A program made the translations under genes and the position numbers. DNA of 64,000 nucleotides from Adenophora triphylla var. japonica (Eukaryota > Streptophyta > Magnoliopsida > Asterales > Campanulaceae): contig JAFEMH010001245.1 in assembly GCA_022495995.1 (NCBI GenBank), positions 372,001-436,000 on the forward strand, in the 5' to 3' direction. Every line of letters starts with the position of its first letter. Position 1 is the stretch's first letter. The notes below the pieces were generated by a model, which saw only the letters and a list, made by a program, of their open reading frames with translations, was not told the origin of the DNA and did not search any database. This document shows, one piece after another, positions 47,208-58,526 of this stretch.

Positions 47208-49692
47208 ATGTCTTCTTCAAACTCAACTTCTGACCATGATGTTTCGGATACCTTAGCGGCCGAGACCCTAGAGCGACAACCTTTCTCGCAGGGATCTTCC
47301 AACCACGAGGTCGCGAGGCTCCGGCAGCCTCTTCTTATACCCATTTGCAAACTCATCACTACGTTAAGTATGGGATTAACCCGACGTTTATCATGTAGAA
47401 CCATATGTTGGGGACTTGTCCCTAGCCGCCATGCGAAATAGGACCGATGGGGTCATTGTGTTTCCATCTCACTAGACGCCGGCCTTAGGATCCCAATAGA
47501 CCCCTTCCTTGTCGCCGTTTTAATCCACGCCTGCCGCCATTGTAGATCTTCATCCCAATGCTATCGGGGTCCTTACGAGTTACCTAGTGATTTGTAGGGC
47601 CTTAAAGCAAGAACCCACAATTCCTTTGTTTGTTAATTTGTTTGATGGCTATACTTCGTATCTCGAGGCATGGCGTAGTTGAAAACCGACTTTACGTCAA
47701 GTACAAGAGTCCTAGACTTCTTACCCCCTTACCCAGAAAGGTCCACAATTGGCAATCCAACCCAGCTTCGATTATATCCCGTATAGGCTGGACTCATCCT
47801 TGCGACCTTGGCGACATATACACCAAGATCATAACCCGGAATGCCTTGGTTTCTGGCGACACCAGGCTGAGAGCAAAAATTTTTAAGGTTTTAGAGGATG
47901 CCTCCGATACAGGGCTAGCGCTATTTTCATGGCGGGATATATTATCTCGCCCTTCCTTGCTTAGAAAAGTTGGTCTTCCTGATTACCGCTACCCTGACGA
48001 CGAATCTCGCTTTGATCATAAAACCACTTGACCCATTACCCCTGGCTGGGACCTTCGTGCAGGGATGTTCTTGCCGCCGAGTGCGGGCCTTGCAAAAAGA
48101 AAGGTCATTGTTGCAACGCTATGTATGAGGTTTTAAGTACGTATTTCATTTCTCATTAATTTTTACTTTGTTTTTCTATTTCTCTTTATTTAACATCTTT
48201 TTTCGGCTCAGGATTTCGACTCATGGACATCTCCGACAGACGTGCCAATGCCGCCGCCAGATCCGATGGTCGTCGTAAGCAACTTACCAATGCCCGCCAA
48301 GCCGAATTATCCAAGGCCACGTAGTTAGAGCTCCCCATTTCTCGCGACGGGGATGATGCGAGGCTATTGCTCGCGAGAAGGCCGCGGCCGCCGAGAGAGG
48401 CGGCGGGGCAAACGCGAAAGTCTAGCCGAGCAAAACTCCTCTAAGGTCATCCGCCGTTTCGCAATGGGAAGAAAGAATGGAAATAGAAACGGTGTAGAAG
48501 ATGCCGAGGTTAATCGTGATAGAGCCTATCCCGCCACCAATCCCCCAACCTCTACCTCGGTTCTCGCGCTCACAAAAGGGGGCGCACCGAGGAGGAAACT
48601 GAACCAATGGAAGAATTAACTGAAGGGGAGGCCGAGCTGGTGAGCTGGCTTAGAGAAGGATTTGAGATGCCTACGGAGAGAGAGGACTTGTACAATCTTG
48701 GTGTGGAAATCGCCTCAGTTCCCCTACTGGAAGGTTTTAACCTTCATTCCCGTGATCCTCACAACAGTCTCATCGGTGCCAGCATACTTGAGCGGATCTG
48801 CGACAGGGCGGCCATAAGAGAAGTGGTTGAACAAGACATCGATCTATCTTTGAACTTTGCCGGCCTTCAGATTTGTAGCGTAAGTACTTGCCGCTTTATA
48901 TTTTACTTTTGCTCCATCTTTCACTTGTGTTGAAACTTTTTCCTTCATTCTTTGCAGGTAGCGAGCACTTTGCGCGGGTTTAGGGATAAGTACAAACTGG
49001 CGATGCGTGAAGCCGAAAAAGCTGATAAGGCTCGCAAGCGCGCGGCGGCTAAGAAAGAAAAGTATAGAGGTAGATGTAGCGAGATGGAAAAGGAGCTGGC
49101 ATCACTGCAAGGCGAGCAACTGAAGACGGCAGAGGTACTGAAGGCAAGCGAAAACAAGGCCTTGCAGGCTGAGAATAAAGCTAAGGAGGTTTCCGCAGAG
49201 AAGTTGGCGCTAGAGGAGAAGATTCAGGCCCTAGAAGCCGACAACTTGGCCATGGCGACCAAGAATGATGACCTGATCGCGGAGATTGCCGCCAACAAAG
49301 AGAGAGCAGAAACTGACGCGATGGACATGTACGACAAGGCTTTACTTCATGTCATGCGGGCGGCGGCGGCAAGCTCTGAGGACATCCCGGCTATTACTCC
49401 TGAGCTTATCGCGAAATGGGGCTCAGAGCAGATCTATAGCGACTTTTGTCGCCGCGGTCACCCCATTGTCCCTTACGAAGACGGAGAGCTTAAGGCTTTG
49501 GCTGCAGAAGACGAGCTTCTAGGCAAGCCGGTCTGGGAACCTCCTGCCCTCATCGAAAAAGATGCTCTGTCAATGTGGGTGGACTTAATTGGCGAAAAAG
49601 GTCAAGCTCTCCTAGCCGCTAAAAACGCCGCTCGCGAAGCCCGCCGTGCTGCCCGAATCTCTGCTGGCGAAAAACAACCCTCTGCTTCCTGA
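47208..49692 (+). pseudogene. Antisense extra ORF of G3 (Transposase_28-like plus coiled coil)
   Basis: Opposite in direction to gag-pol. ATG 47208 gives MSSSNSTSDHDVSDTLAAET. Around 47480-47600 come AGLRIPIDPFLVAVL and LHPNAIGVLTSYLVICRAL, matching the GLRFPL...LHPNAWR pattern of the putative gypsy-type transposon family (I believe PF04195). A middle part has RIGWTHPCDLGDIY and LSRPSLLRKVGLPDY. An intron with GTAAGT (48880) and TTTGCAG (48957) joins LQICS to VASTLRGFRDKY in frame; a second likely intron is 48137-48211. The last exon (48958-49692) is a long Ala/Glu/Lys coiled coil ending GEKQPSAS. Frame breaks in the N-terminal half make it a pseudogene. Function unknown. Confidence 0.75.
48880..48957 (+). 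other. Intron of the antisense ORF
   Basis: 78 bp, GTAAGT donor and pyrimidine-rich TTCTTTGCAG acceptor. Both flanking exons are in the same phase. Confidence 0.7.
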
Positions 49693-50404
49693 TTTAACTG
49701 TGGTTCTTCTTTTACAAACAATGTTTTGTGGTTTGCACTTAGACAATTTACTTTCTTGCTTTTTAAACAATGGTATGCTTTTGGGGATGTCGCGGTTTGC
49801 GACTTAGACATTTACATCTTATTTTTGGATTGGTGTCGCGGTTTGCGACTTAGACATTTGAAACTGATCTTTTGTGGTTTGTTGTCGCGGTTTGCGACTT
49901 GAATATTTTTATATGGTTGTAAGGTCGCAGTTTGCGGCATAAACATTTAGGCCCTCTTTTTATTTGGTGTCGCGGTTTGCGGCTTGATACTTTACTTTTG
50001 CGTACCTGTATGTGGCTCTCTTAACCTTTTGCTTCGTAATAACTTCAATGTCGCTCTTATCGACTTTGTTATACCTTTGATTATTGTGTATTCTCCTCAA
50101 TGCTCATTTTGATTATTCGAATGTCGCAATGCGACTTTATCTCCTTGATTCGCTGTCATTGCTCTACAATAGTTTAGATGCCGCGATTGGCATCTTGCCT
50201 TGACCTTTGCTTTCATAAATTCTTCTTTGATACTTCACTATGTCGCCATGCGACTTCAACTCTATACTTATTATTATTCTGCTTACTGTAATTTGCTTGA
50301 AATTCTACCTTTAATATGTCGCCATTTTCGCTTCGACAGTTATCTTTTTCGCTTCGATAGTTATCTTTTTCGCTTCGATAGTTTATCGAAGACTCCTTTC
50401 TCAT
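49693..50404. repeat. Short GTCGC...GCGAC hairpins after the antisense ORF
   Basis: TGTCGCGGTTTGCGACTT occurs near 49787, 49833 and 49884, with variants near 49924 and 49968. Others follow: GTCGCAATGCGAC (50123), GCCGCGATTGGC (50181) and GTCGCCATGCGAC (50242). A 23-bp repeat TTATCTTTTTCGCTTCGATAG is present about three times at 50320-50386. No protein is encoded. Confidence 0.75.
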
Positions 50405-50726
50405 AACTTACCTATATACATACTACTCCCTCCAAAAGAGTGAGGCTTGTCTTTAGGCAGCCTTACTTTATTGTTAGGATCATTTGCATAACATACCTTG
50501 TGAAAGTGATTCAGGTTATTGATTGAATGTAACCAGTGTATAAGAGAGAATCCTAACTGTCAGATTCATAACTGTCAGATAAACTGAGAGATGAATATAA
50601 CAGATTTCCTCTTTTGATATAAACCCTGTTCTATATATGTATTCCTTTATCAAAACCAACTAACTAAGAGTTTGATCAAAGTTAGGTCTTAACAACTTCC
50701 CCTTTTTTGGTAAAGTTAGGCTTGAC
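50405..50726. other. Unassigned AT-rich segment between hairpin blocks
   Basis: TGTTAGGATCATTTGC at 50472 and GTCTTAACA at 50694 look like LTR-type ends, but the flanks do not form a duplication. Composition differs sharply from the GC-richer neighbours, so it may be an insertion. Confidence 0.4.
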
Positions 50727-51585
50727 CTGGCATTTCACACTTCCAGGTCATAAGGTTTGGTGCCTAGCATTTCGCTCCTCTAGGTCACCGCCCCTTTTAT
50801 TTCGCCCATAAAAATTTTGGAACTTTCCTAGGCGCCTAGCATTTCGCTCTTCTAGGTCGCCGCGCCTGGCATTTCACTCTTCCAGGTCACAAGGTTTGGT
50901 GCCTAGCATTTCGCTCTTCTAGGTCACCGCCCCTTTTATCTCGCCCATAAAAATTTTGGGACTTTTTAGGCGCCTAGCATTTCGCTCTTCTAGGTCGCCG
51001 CGCACGGCATTTCACTCTTCCCGTGTCGCAAGGTTTGGTGCCTAGCATTTCGCTCTTCTAGGTCACCGCCCTTTTATCTCGCCCATAAAAATTTTGGGAC
51101 TTTTCTAGGCGCCTAGCATTTCGCTCTTCTAGGTCGCCGCGCCTGGCATTTCACTCTTTCAGGTCACAAGGTTTGGTGCCTAGCATTTCGCTCTTCTAGG
51201 TCACCGCCCCTTTTATCTCGCCCATAAAAATTTTGGGACTTTTCTAGGCGCCTAGCATTTCGCTCTTCTAGGTCGCCGCGCCTGGCATTTCACTCTTCCA
51301 GGTCGCAAGGTTTGGTGCCTAGCATTTCGCTCTTCTAGGTCACCGCCCCTTTTTATCTCGCCCATAAAAAAAGCTGGGACTTTTCTAGGCGCCTAGCATT
51401 TCGCTCTTCTAGGTCGCCGCGCCTGGCATTTCACTCTTCCAGGTCGCAAGGTTTGGTGCCTAGCATTTCACTCTTCTAGGTCACCGCCCCTTTTATCTCG
51501 CCCATAAAAAAGCTGGGACTTTTCTAGACGTCTGGAACCACTATCTCCAGACGCCGCGCCTGGGCCTCAATGTCCCCAGGTCGCA
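50727..51585. repeat. Tandem array, ~139-bp unit, six copies, built of hairpins
   Basis: AAGGTTTGGTGCCTAGC starts near 50752, 50891, 51030, 51168, 51307 and 51448, spacings 138-141 bp. Each unit holds three hairpins with a CATTTCGCTCTT-like 12-nt loop: GGTG-CCTAG/CTAGG-t-CACC, GGCG-CCTAG/CTAGG-t-CGCC and GCG-CCTGG/CCAGG-t-CGC. Arms vary in matched pairs between copies. The array lies between integrase and the antisense ORF, in the variable 3' region of the element. Confidence 0.9.
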
Positions 51586-51967
51586 CTCCATCTTCAAGCT
51601 TTATCAATCCATCTTTAAGCTTTATCGACAACAGTCTTTATCATTTTTGTCGCAGCTTTAGCGGCAACAATCTTTATCGCTTTCTTCAGGCTTTAGTGGC
51701 AGCAACCTTCTTATTCTGGTTCATGAAATCATCAATCAAAGGGGAAATTCATTAGTGTTTCACAAGTAACCCATTCGCGACAATCACGTTGAAAGTACCT
51801 CCCACCATTGCTTTCATGCTATACACAAATTTACATGCCATCAGATCTACAAATTTTACATAACTTCCCCTCCCTATCGACAATCAAGATAACAACAAGG
51901 AAAAGTTATACAACTTTTATGATCTACGGCAAACAATCAAAAAGAGAATAGAAAGGTCGCTGCGGCT
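51586..51967. other. G3 spacer between array and integrase end
   Basis: Contains two or three CTTTA(A/G)GCTTTATCNNC-type repeats (51590-51700). No gene. Confidence 0.5.
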
Positions 51968-52420
51968 TCACTGATAGAATCGCTTGAGATGGTCGACACT
52001 CCAAGCGTTCTTCAGCTCCTCGCCATCCGGTTTTCGCAACTTGTATGTTCCTTCTCGCACCACGCTTGACACTTGAAATGGACCTTCCCACTTCTCACTC
52101 AACTTGGTGTAACCTGGCTTGGCTCCAGTTACCTCTGCACTTCTCAAGACCCAATCTCCGACATCAAAAGACCTTTTATTAACTCGCCTATCATGCTTAG
52201 CCTTCATCCTTTGCTTGTAATTGATCATTTTCATTCTCGCATACATCCTCTTCTCATCAATCAAATCTAAATCATTGCACCGCCTTTTTCCGTTTCTCGC
52301 CTCATCATAATAAGTAACCCGATATGTTGGCAGAGCCATCTCGGCAGGCGCCATAGCCTCCGATCCATATGTAAGGGCAAAGGCAGTTTCACCAGTTGAA
52401 CCTTTGACGGGTTCGCACAT
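51968..52420 (-). pseudogene. G3 integrase C-terminal part
   Basis: ETAFALTYGSEAMAPAEMAL, then YNDEAR-type linker, SFDVGDWVLRSAEV and KLSEKWEGPFQVSSVVREGT, ending NAWSVDHLKRFYQ and stop. It is the normal end of a Tat-type pol, displaced by a frameshift near 52430 from the main ORF. Confidence 0.88.
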
Positions 52421-52429
52421 ACCATAAAG

Positions 52430-55240
52430 CTATAGAGCGACTCCTCGCCATGCTCCTCCCCTTCCTTCAAGGTTTTTGCGCAAAGTTACAATGATCTGCT
52501 TGTTAGCCGCTTCTGCCTGACCGTTGCACTGTGGTCGGTAAACCGCCGACATCCAATGTTTAACATTAACTCTTGCACATTCTGCCGAGAATTTCTTTCC
52601 AAACTGAGTACCATGATCCAAAATGATTGCTCGAGGGACCCCATATCTACACCAAATGTTTTCCTGCATAAACTTGATAACCTGATCCTCACTAATTGTC
52701 GCCAAAGCTTTAGCCTCTGTCCACTTTGTAAAATAATCAACTGCGACAACCACATACTGGCAACCACCCTTGGCCTTCGGGAAAGGCCCTATCAAATCTA
52801 TTCCCCACATGTCGAACGGCCAAGTCGGCACAATAGGTGTCTGCTCGGTGGCTGGCTGTCGCGGAATGTTGCCAAATCGCTGACACTTCTCGCACTTCTT
52901 AACATATATCTCTGCATCTTTCCTTAAGCTGGGCCAATAGTATCCATGAAATAATATCTTGTCAGCTAGCGTTCTCGCACCAGGATGGCCTCCAAAAATA
53001 CCCTCATGAATTTCAAACAGTACTTTTTGCACCATGCTCGGCCCAACACACCTCATCAGCGGCTTCGAGAAGGATCTCCTATATAACACTCCATCTTGCA
53101 CAGTGAACCTTGGTGACGTCTCCTTTATCAACTTTGCCTTGCTCTCATCTGGCGGCAACTCCCCCGTATCCAAAAATTCCTTCATTTCCACAACCCAATC
53201 CTTCTCGCCATCGACAATCTCCGCGATGCATCGTGCGTTGATCACCGGCATCTCAACATATTCAATCATTGGCTCATCGGCAGTGCTCTGTACTTCAGCT
53301 CCCGCCGACCTACTCAACTCATCAGCTCGCGAGTTATCAGCTCTATCAATCCGAACCAACTCCCAGAATTCAAAACTTTCTAACAAACTTCTCGCCAAGT
53401 CACAATATTTCATCAAGACAACGCTCAAGACTCCAAAATCACCCTTCACTTGATTAACGATCAACTGGGAATCTGAATGAATCACAACCTTAGTCAATCC
53501 CATATCTCGCGCCAATTCTACTCCGGCGATCAACGCTTCGTACTCAGCTTGATTATTTGAGACACTGAATTTAAACCTCAACGCTTTCTCATATTTGACC
53601 TCTTCATCAGGCGAGGTTAGGGTGATTCCCGCGCCGCCCCTCTCTTTTGAAGATGATCCGTCCACATACAAAACCCAACAATCAGGCGGTCTCACCCTTT
53701 CTACCATCGAACTAGGTTCACCCTGACTCTCCCCTTTCTCTTTCTCCTTATTCCCGCTGATCTCGTCTCGCGACCCAATGAAGGATGTCTCCACGATGAA
53801 ATCTGCCAAAGCCTGCGCCTTGATTGCGCGGCGAGATTCGTATCTGATATCAAACTCAGTTAACTCAATAGACCATTTCAACAATCTTCCCGCGGCATCT
53901 GGCTGCAAAATCTTCCTAAGAGGAGCGTCACTTAATACAACAATGGTGTGTGCGACAAAATAAGCTCTCAATTTCCTCGCGGCCACCACCAAAGCATAGG
54001 CCAGCTTCTCGGCATTAAAGTACCTTGACTCTACCTCGCTCAATGCCTTTGACACATAGTAAATCGGCCTTTGACCCCCCTTATCTTCGCGCACCAAGAC
54101 GGCGGCTACGGCCAAATCTGAAGCAGCTAAGTATACAAACAACTCCTCCCCTTCAACAGGGCTACACAAGATGGGCGACTTGCCCAGATAGGTCTTCATT
54201 TGATCAAAAGCGACATCACACTCTTCATTCCAAACAAAACTCTTTACCCCCTTCAGGACCTTAAAAAATGGCAAACACCTTTCTGCCAACTTGGAAATGA
54301 ATCTCCCCAAAGCGATAATCCTTCCATTCAACCTCTGGATTTCTCGAATTGACTTAGGCGGCGACATATCCAGTAAAGCTTGAATCTTTTCGGGATTAGC
54401 CTCTATCCCGCGCCTGTTCACCAGGAAACCCAAAAACTTTCCCGCCGTGACACCAAATGTGCATTTACTCGGGTTCAATTTCATTGAGTTCCTCCTTAGA
54501 TTCTCAAACGTCTCAGCGAGATCTAACACATGATCATACTCTTTTGTCTTTATCACCATATCATCAATATACGCCTCCAAGTTTCGCCCAATCTGCGATT
54601 TGAAGACCTCATTTACCATTCGTTGATAAATTGCCCCGGCATTCTTCAAGCCAAAAGGCATCATCTTATAGCAAAAATTACCTTTGGGGGTTCGAAAAGC
54701 TGTCTTCGCCTTGTCATTCTCGCACATTTTGATTTGATGGTACCCCGAGTAAGCATCAATAAAGCTGAAAACCCTGTGCCCAGCATTCGAATCAACCAGC
54801 TTGTCAATCTTAGGCAGTGGGTAGCAGTCCTTAGGGCAGGCGGTGTTTAGGTCGGTAAAATCAATGCACATCCGCCATTTCTTGTTCGACTTTAGGACCA
54901 TAACAGGACATGCCAACCAAACAGGATACTGAATCTCTTCTATGATTTCCGCCTTCAGCAATTTATCAACCTCTTCCATAACTGCGCTCTCCTTCTCAGG
55001 CGACAAGTGCCTAACCCTTTGCTTAAAAGGCTCAACATTGGGATCGGCATTCAAGCAGTGCAGAGCAACGTTCTCGTCAATCCCCCTCATATCCTCCGGT
55101 CGCCAAGCGAACACATCTAAATTATCTTTAAGGAATTCCACCAATCTTTCTCGCTCATCCCTGAATAGTTGTTTCCCTATTTTAACCCGCTGCTCCGGGA
55201 AATACCGATTAATCTCTACCTCTTCAAGCTCTTCGCCGGC
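52430..55240 (-). pseudogene. G3 pol: RT, RNase H, archaeal-type RNase H, integrase
   Basis: An open frame of about 930 codons. RT: WRMCIDFTDLNTACPKDCYP, MPFGLKNAGAIYQRMVN, active site YIDDMVIKTK. First RNase H/connection: EELFVYLAASDLAVAAVLV to LRAYFVAHTIVVLSDAPL. A second RNase H follows, LYVDGSSSKERGGAGITL and YEALIAGVELARDMG, then VVIHSDSQLIVNQVKGDF, the extra domain typical of Tat elements. Integrase: GHPGARTLADKILFHGYYWP with CEKCQRF, core WGIDLIGPF and ILDHGTQFGKKF (usually DNG), then NGQAEAANKQ. A TAG separates it from the protease ORF in the same frame. The C-terminus is lost by frameshift. Confidence 0.93.
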
Positions 55241-57000
55241 CTAAATCTCGGGTTCATCTCGCGTCTCTAAAGTTTCAACTTCTATTCTTTTCCGCTTTCT
55301 TCCGACTGGGGCATTGGCGGGAATCACCTTCATAGGGTTATCAAATGAGTTGCCGGTAGGTTGCCCATGTTCATCCTCGACTTCCACCGTTTTGCAATCC
55401 TCATCAGACTCAGCAACAGAATCTTCCACCATTATTTCCTCAATCCTGGGCTCCTCCATCTGAACAAATTGAACCGCACCAGGGTAATTCATGTCCGAAC
55501 TCATTTTCGCGACATCACTTCCGAGATCCATCTCCCCTGCGACATGGTTCTCCGCGCTTGCACAGCTAGGTCGCCACATGACCATCATTTCATTCCGCTT
55601 GGCCTCCTCATTTGTTCCTGCGACAATCAAAGCTGTTCCATCCTTCATACTTTCAGTTACCACCCAATCATCTTTAGTTTCCACGAATTCTATCATGTTA
55701 ATTCTCAACTGGCTAGAATGAGACTTTGTCGTCATCGAGCTAGTAGAAGCCCCCTTAGCCTTCATCATTTCCTTTTTCTTTCTCGCCACAGTGATCGCTT
55801 CACTCTTCAAACACCCAATACCTTTAGCAGTTGGAAACTTTACCCTTTGGTGCGGGATCGATAACACCATCTCAAAACTCAGCAAAAATGGGATTCCAAC
55901 TATGGCATTATATGCGGAAACCAAATCAATCACCATAAATTCCACCTGCTCGCTTCTCACCAGATCCCCTTCTCCGACCTCCACTTCCAACATAATTGTT
56001 CCTTTAACCTTAACTGAATGATTTGTAAATCCTTCGAGATATCCCTTATATGGTACCAAATTTGCATCAGTGTAATTCATCCTTCGGAAAGCCTCATAAT
56101 ACAAGACATTCCTACTCGCTCCTGAATCGACCATCACGCGCTGAATCACACTGTTTCCCGAACAAATGGTGATGACCACCGGTTGGTTCCCATGACCCTT
56201 CGTAGCAGCTAGCTCGCCTCTCGAGAAACTAATCACCCTGTCCTCGCTGGCGACAAACGGGGGAATGTCGAAACTGTGCGACAACATCATAATTTGATTA
56301 TCAAGCTGAGCGATACTAGGCAATGGATCCTGAATCACATCAACGATATTTCTATCCCGTACTTTCTCCTGGCTCTTCCCGCCTTCATCTCGCCTCTTAT
56401 CTTCCTCAAGATACTGCTTGAAGTCGCCATTATCAATCCTCCCTTGTACCATCCTCCTCAAATTATAACAATCCTCCGTACTATGCCCCTTGTCCTTATG
56501 AAAATCGCAATACTTATTCGGATCCCTGGCGGCATAAGATCCTTCTCTGATGGGATAAGGCTCTGGGAATTCCTCTTTCCGAAAGATCTCGCTTAAAGAA
56601 GTATTCAACTTACTGAACTTGATCATCTTTCCCGACTTCCCTCGCCCCTACCGCGGCCGCTTCTCCCCGCCCCCACTCGTAACGATTTTCGCCGCGACCT
56701 CCTAACTCGCCCTTGTTTTCCTCTTTCACCACCTCTATTCTTTCTTTAACACTTTTCCTGCTGGTACCTGCTGCTGGAGGGGAGACCTTGACTACCTCCT
56801 CCTTTGTACCACTGCAATAGGCTCTAACCCTTTCATATAGCTCGCCGCAGTCTTGGGTAGCCGCATACGATTCCGCCTTGAAAAACCTGTGCAACGGCCC
56901 GTTGAACAACATAATGATCTCGCTTGACCGACATCGGCAATTCGATTCACCACTCCCATAAACCTATCGCAAAGCCGAGATACTCTCTCCTTCATTCTGC
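55241..57000 (-). pseudogene. G3 gag nucleocapsid and aspartic protease
   Basis: The gag end has the knuckle CDFHKDKGHSTEDC (about 56510). The retropepsin signature VMVDSGASRNVLYY lies at about 56120, and VIDLVSAYNAIVGIPFLLSF at about 55900. An acidic linker and the stop TAG at 55241-55243 follow. DEPEI-stop-AGEELEEVEI suggests CAG mutated to TAG, or a readthrough stop. Three frame changes between 57000 and 56610 separate it from the gag core. Confidence 0.9.
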
Positions 57001-57001
57001 T

Positions 57002-58312
57002 TCAAACTGCACAGCTCGGTTTTTTGAGCGGCCGCGCTCCTGACCCACTGAATCTCGCCAAAAACTTATTTTTGAGGTCCTGGTACCCCGACACTGATTC
57101 CGCCGGCTGCGCCAAGAACCACTCCAGTGCATGATCGGCGAGAGTGCTCGCAAATGCCTTGCAGATCACGGCTTCATTATCGGTCAGTAGCGACAACGTT
57201 ACCTCAAACCCTCCAACATGAGTGTTAGCTCTAGTATTCCCTGAATAATTTGGTAGATTCGGCATGCGAAAAGCAGGGTCAGGGGCGGCAATTTGGATGT
57301 TCTTCGCAAATGGGGCCAAATAAGAACCTTTCATTTCCTGGGGCTTGGTTCCCGCTTCTAGCTCTTTAATCTTCTTTGCCATCTCTGCCATTTCGGACCT
57401 CCACTTATCATCTTCACTTTTCTTCGCCTTTTCCAATTCTGCGGCTTTGGCCGCCTCCACGGCTTTTAAAGCTTCAGCCACTCTGACAGCCTCTGCAATC
57501 TTTTCGGCTTCTGCGGCTTTCTCTGCCCTTTCCTTATCACTCCTTTCTCGCCGCCTACGGTCTCTATCCCGCAGCGACAACTCATCCCGACGAGCTCTGT
57601 CAGAATACCTCGACCAATGCGATCTTTCTCTCACATACGTTTCGTCATCGGAATATCTCGAGCGACTTGGCGCATAGTCTCTGTCCGCTGTGGATCCCTC
57701 ATCACTTTCATACCCAAAATAATAAGAGTCATCTCGCGAATTTCCTGACTTATGATAAATCCTTCCTTCTTCAAGGCGATCTGCGCGCCTCCTTTTGACC
57801 CTTTCAGATCTCGCCCTTTCATCATTTCGACGCCTGCGACCTCTTTCCTCATTCTCGGACGGCGGCATGTCCCTCGCTCGCCCTTCATTTCGCCTAGACG
57901 CACTCTGACTGGCACTCCGTCCTCCTCTATCCTGTCCTTCCACTTCGATCGACAACTCTGGCGGGATCACCGTAGGTGCTTGGCCCATCTTTTTTAACCT
58001 CTCATTGTTCGCGAGAACCTTCATCATATAGGCGTTCTCCTTCCTTAACTTCTCAGCTTCGGCCCTAGCACTCTGGGTTTTAGAATGAACGGGATCCTGA
58101 TCTACTGCCTTTTCTTTGTTTCTCGCTTCTCTTTCTCTATCTTCTCGCCTCCTGGTGCTCCTGATTGCCGAATCAGTCTCTGTAGTATGGACTTCGCCTT
58201 CCCTGGCAAGCTTCACGATCTCGCCCGCGGTATCCTTGCGATTAGGCGTCTCCAACTCCAGATTGCGGGTATCCTTCGTCTGGGCGTTCTTCTCTTGAAC
58301 CATTCTGGGCAC
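57002..58312 (-). pseudogene. G3 gag, N-terminal and capsid part
   Basis: ATG 58312 (MPRMVQEKNAQTKDTRN). It has an Arg/Glu/Ser-rich region with RRRNDERARSERVKRRRADR and a long Ala/Glu coiled coil (EKAAEAEKIAEAVRVAEALK). The Ty3 capsid core follows: PDPAFRMPNLPNYSGNTRAN, CKAFASTLADHALEWFLAQP and LKNKFLARFSGSG. A frameshift at about 57010 ends the ORF in unrelated residues. The N-terminal extension is long compared with simple Gypsy gags. Confidence 0.9.
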
Positions 58313-58508
58313 TTTCTGGGCTTAACAATGATCATAAACCACTACCCAATAACCTTTTTCCAAAGTAACAAATCTGAAACACACTTTTTGTACCAACACC
58401 AACGGATTCAAACCCTAAAACGTCAACCTCAACAACTGAACATACCGGTGCTCTTCCAACCATCAACAAACCTTTGAACCATCATACCAGAAGGAAGATT
58501 TCAGGTCC

Positions 58509-58524
58509 CGGCAACGGAACCAAC
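58509..58524 (-). other. G3 primer binding site
   Basis: On the minus strand TGGTTCCGTTGCCGGG, two bases inside the 5' LTR. Sites of this form are common in Tat and Athila elements; I do not assign the tRNA. Confidence 0.75.
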
Positions 58525-58526
58525 TG

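Noticed and set aside
50472..50694. Solo LTR with TGTTAGG...TTAACA ends
   Set aside because: Flanking 5-mers do not match, so the limits cannot be supported.
50727..51585. CRISPR array
   Set aside because: Plant retrotransposon context; units are contiguous tandem repeats with no unique spacers.
53034..56596. Plus-strand ORFs across the G3 pol and gag region
   Set aside because: Shadow frames of the minus-strand polyprotein.
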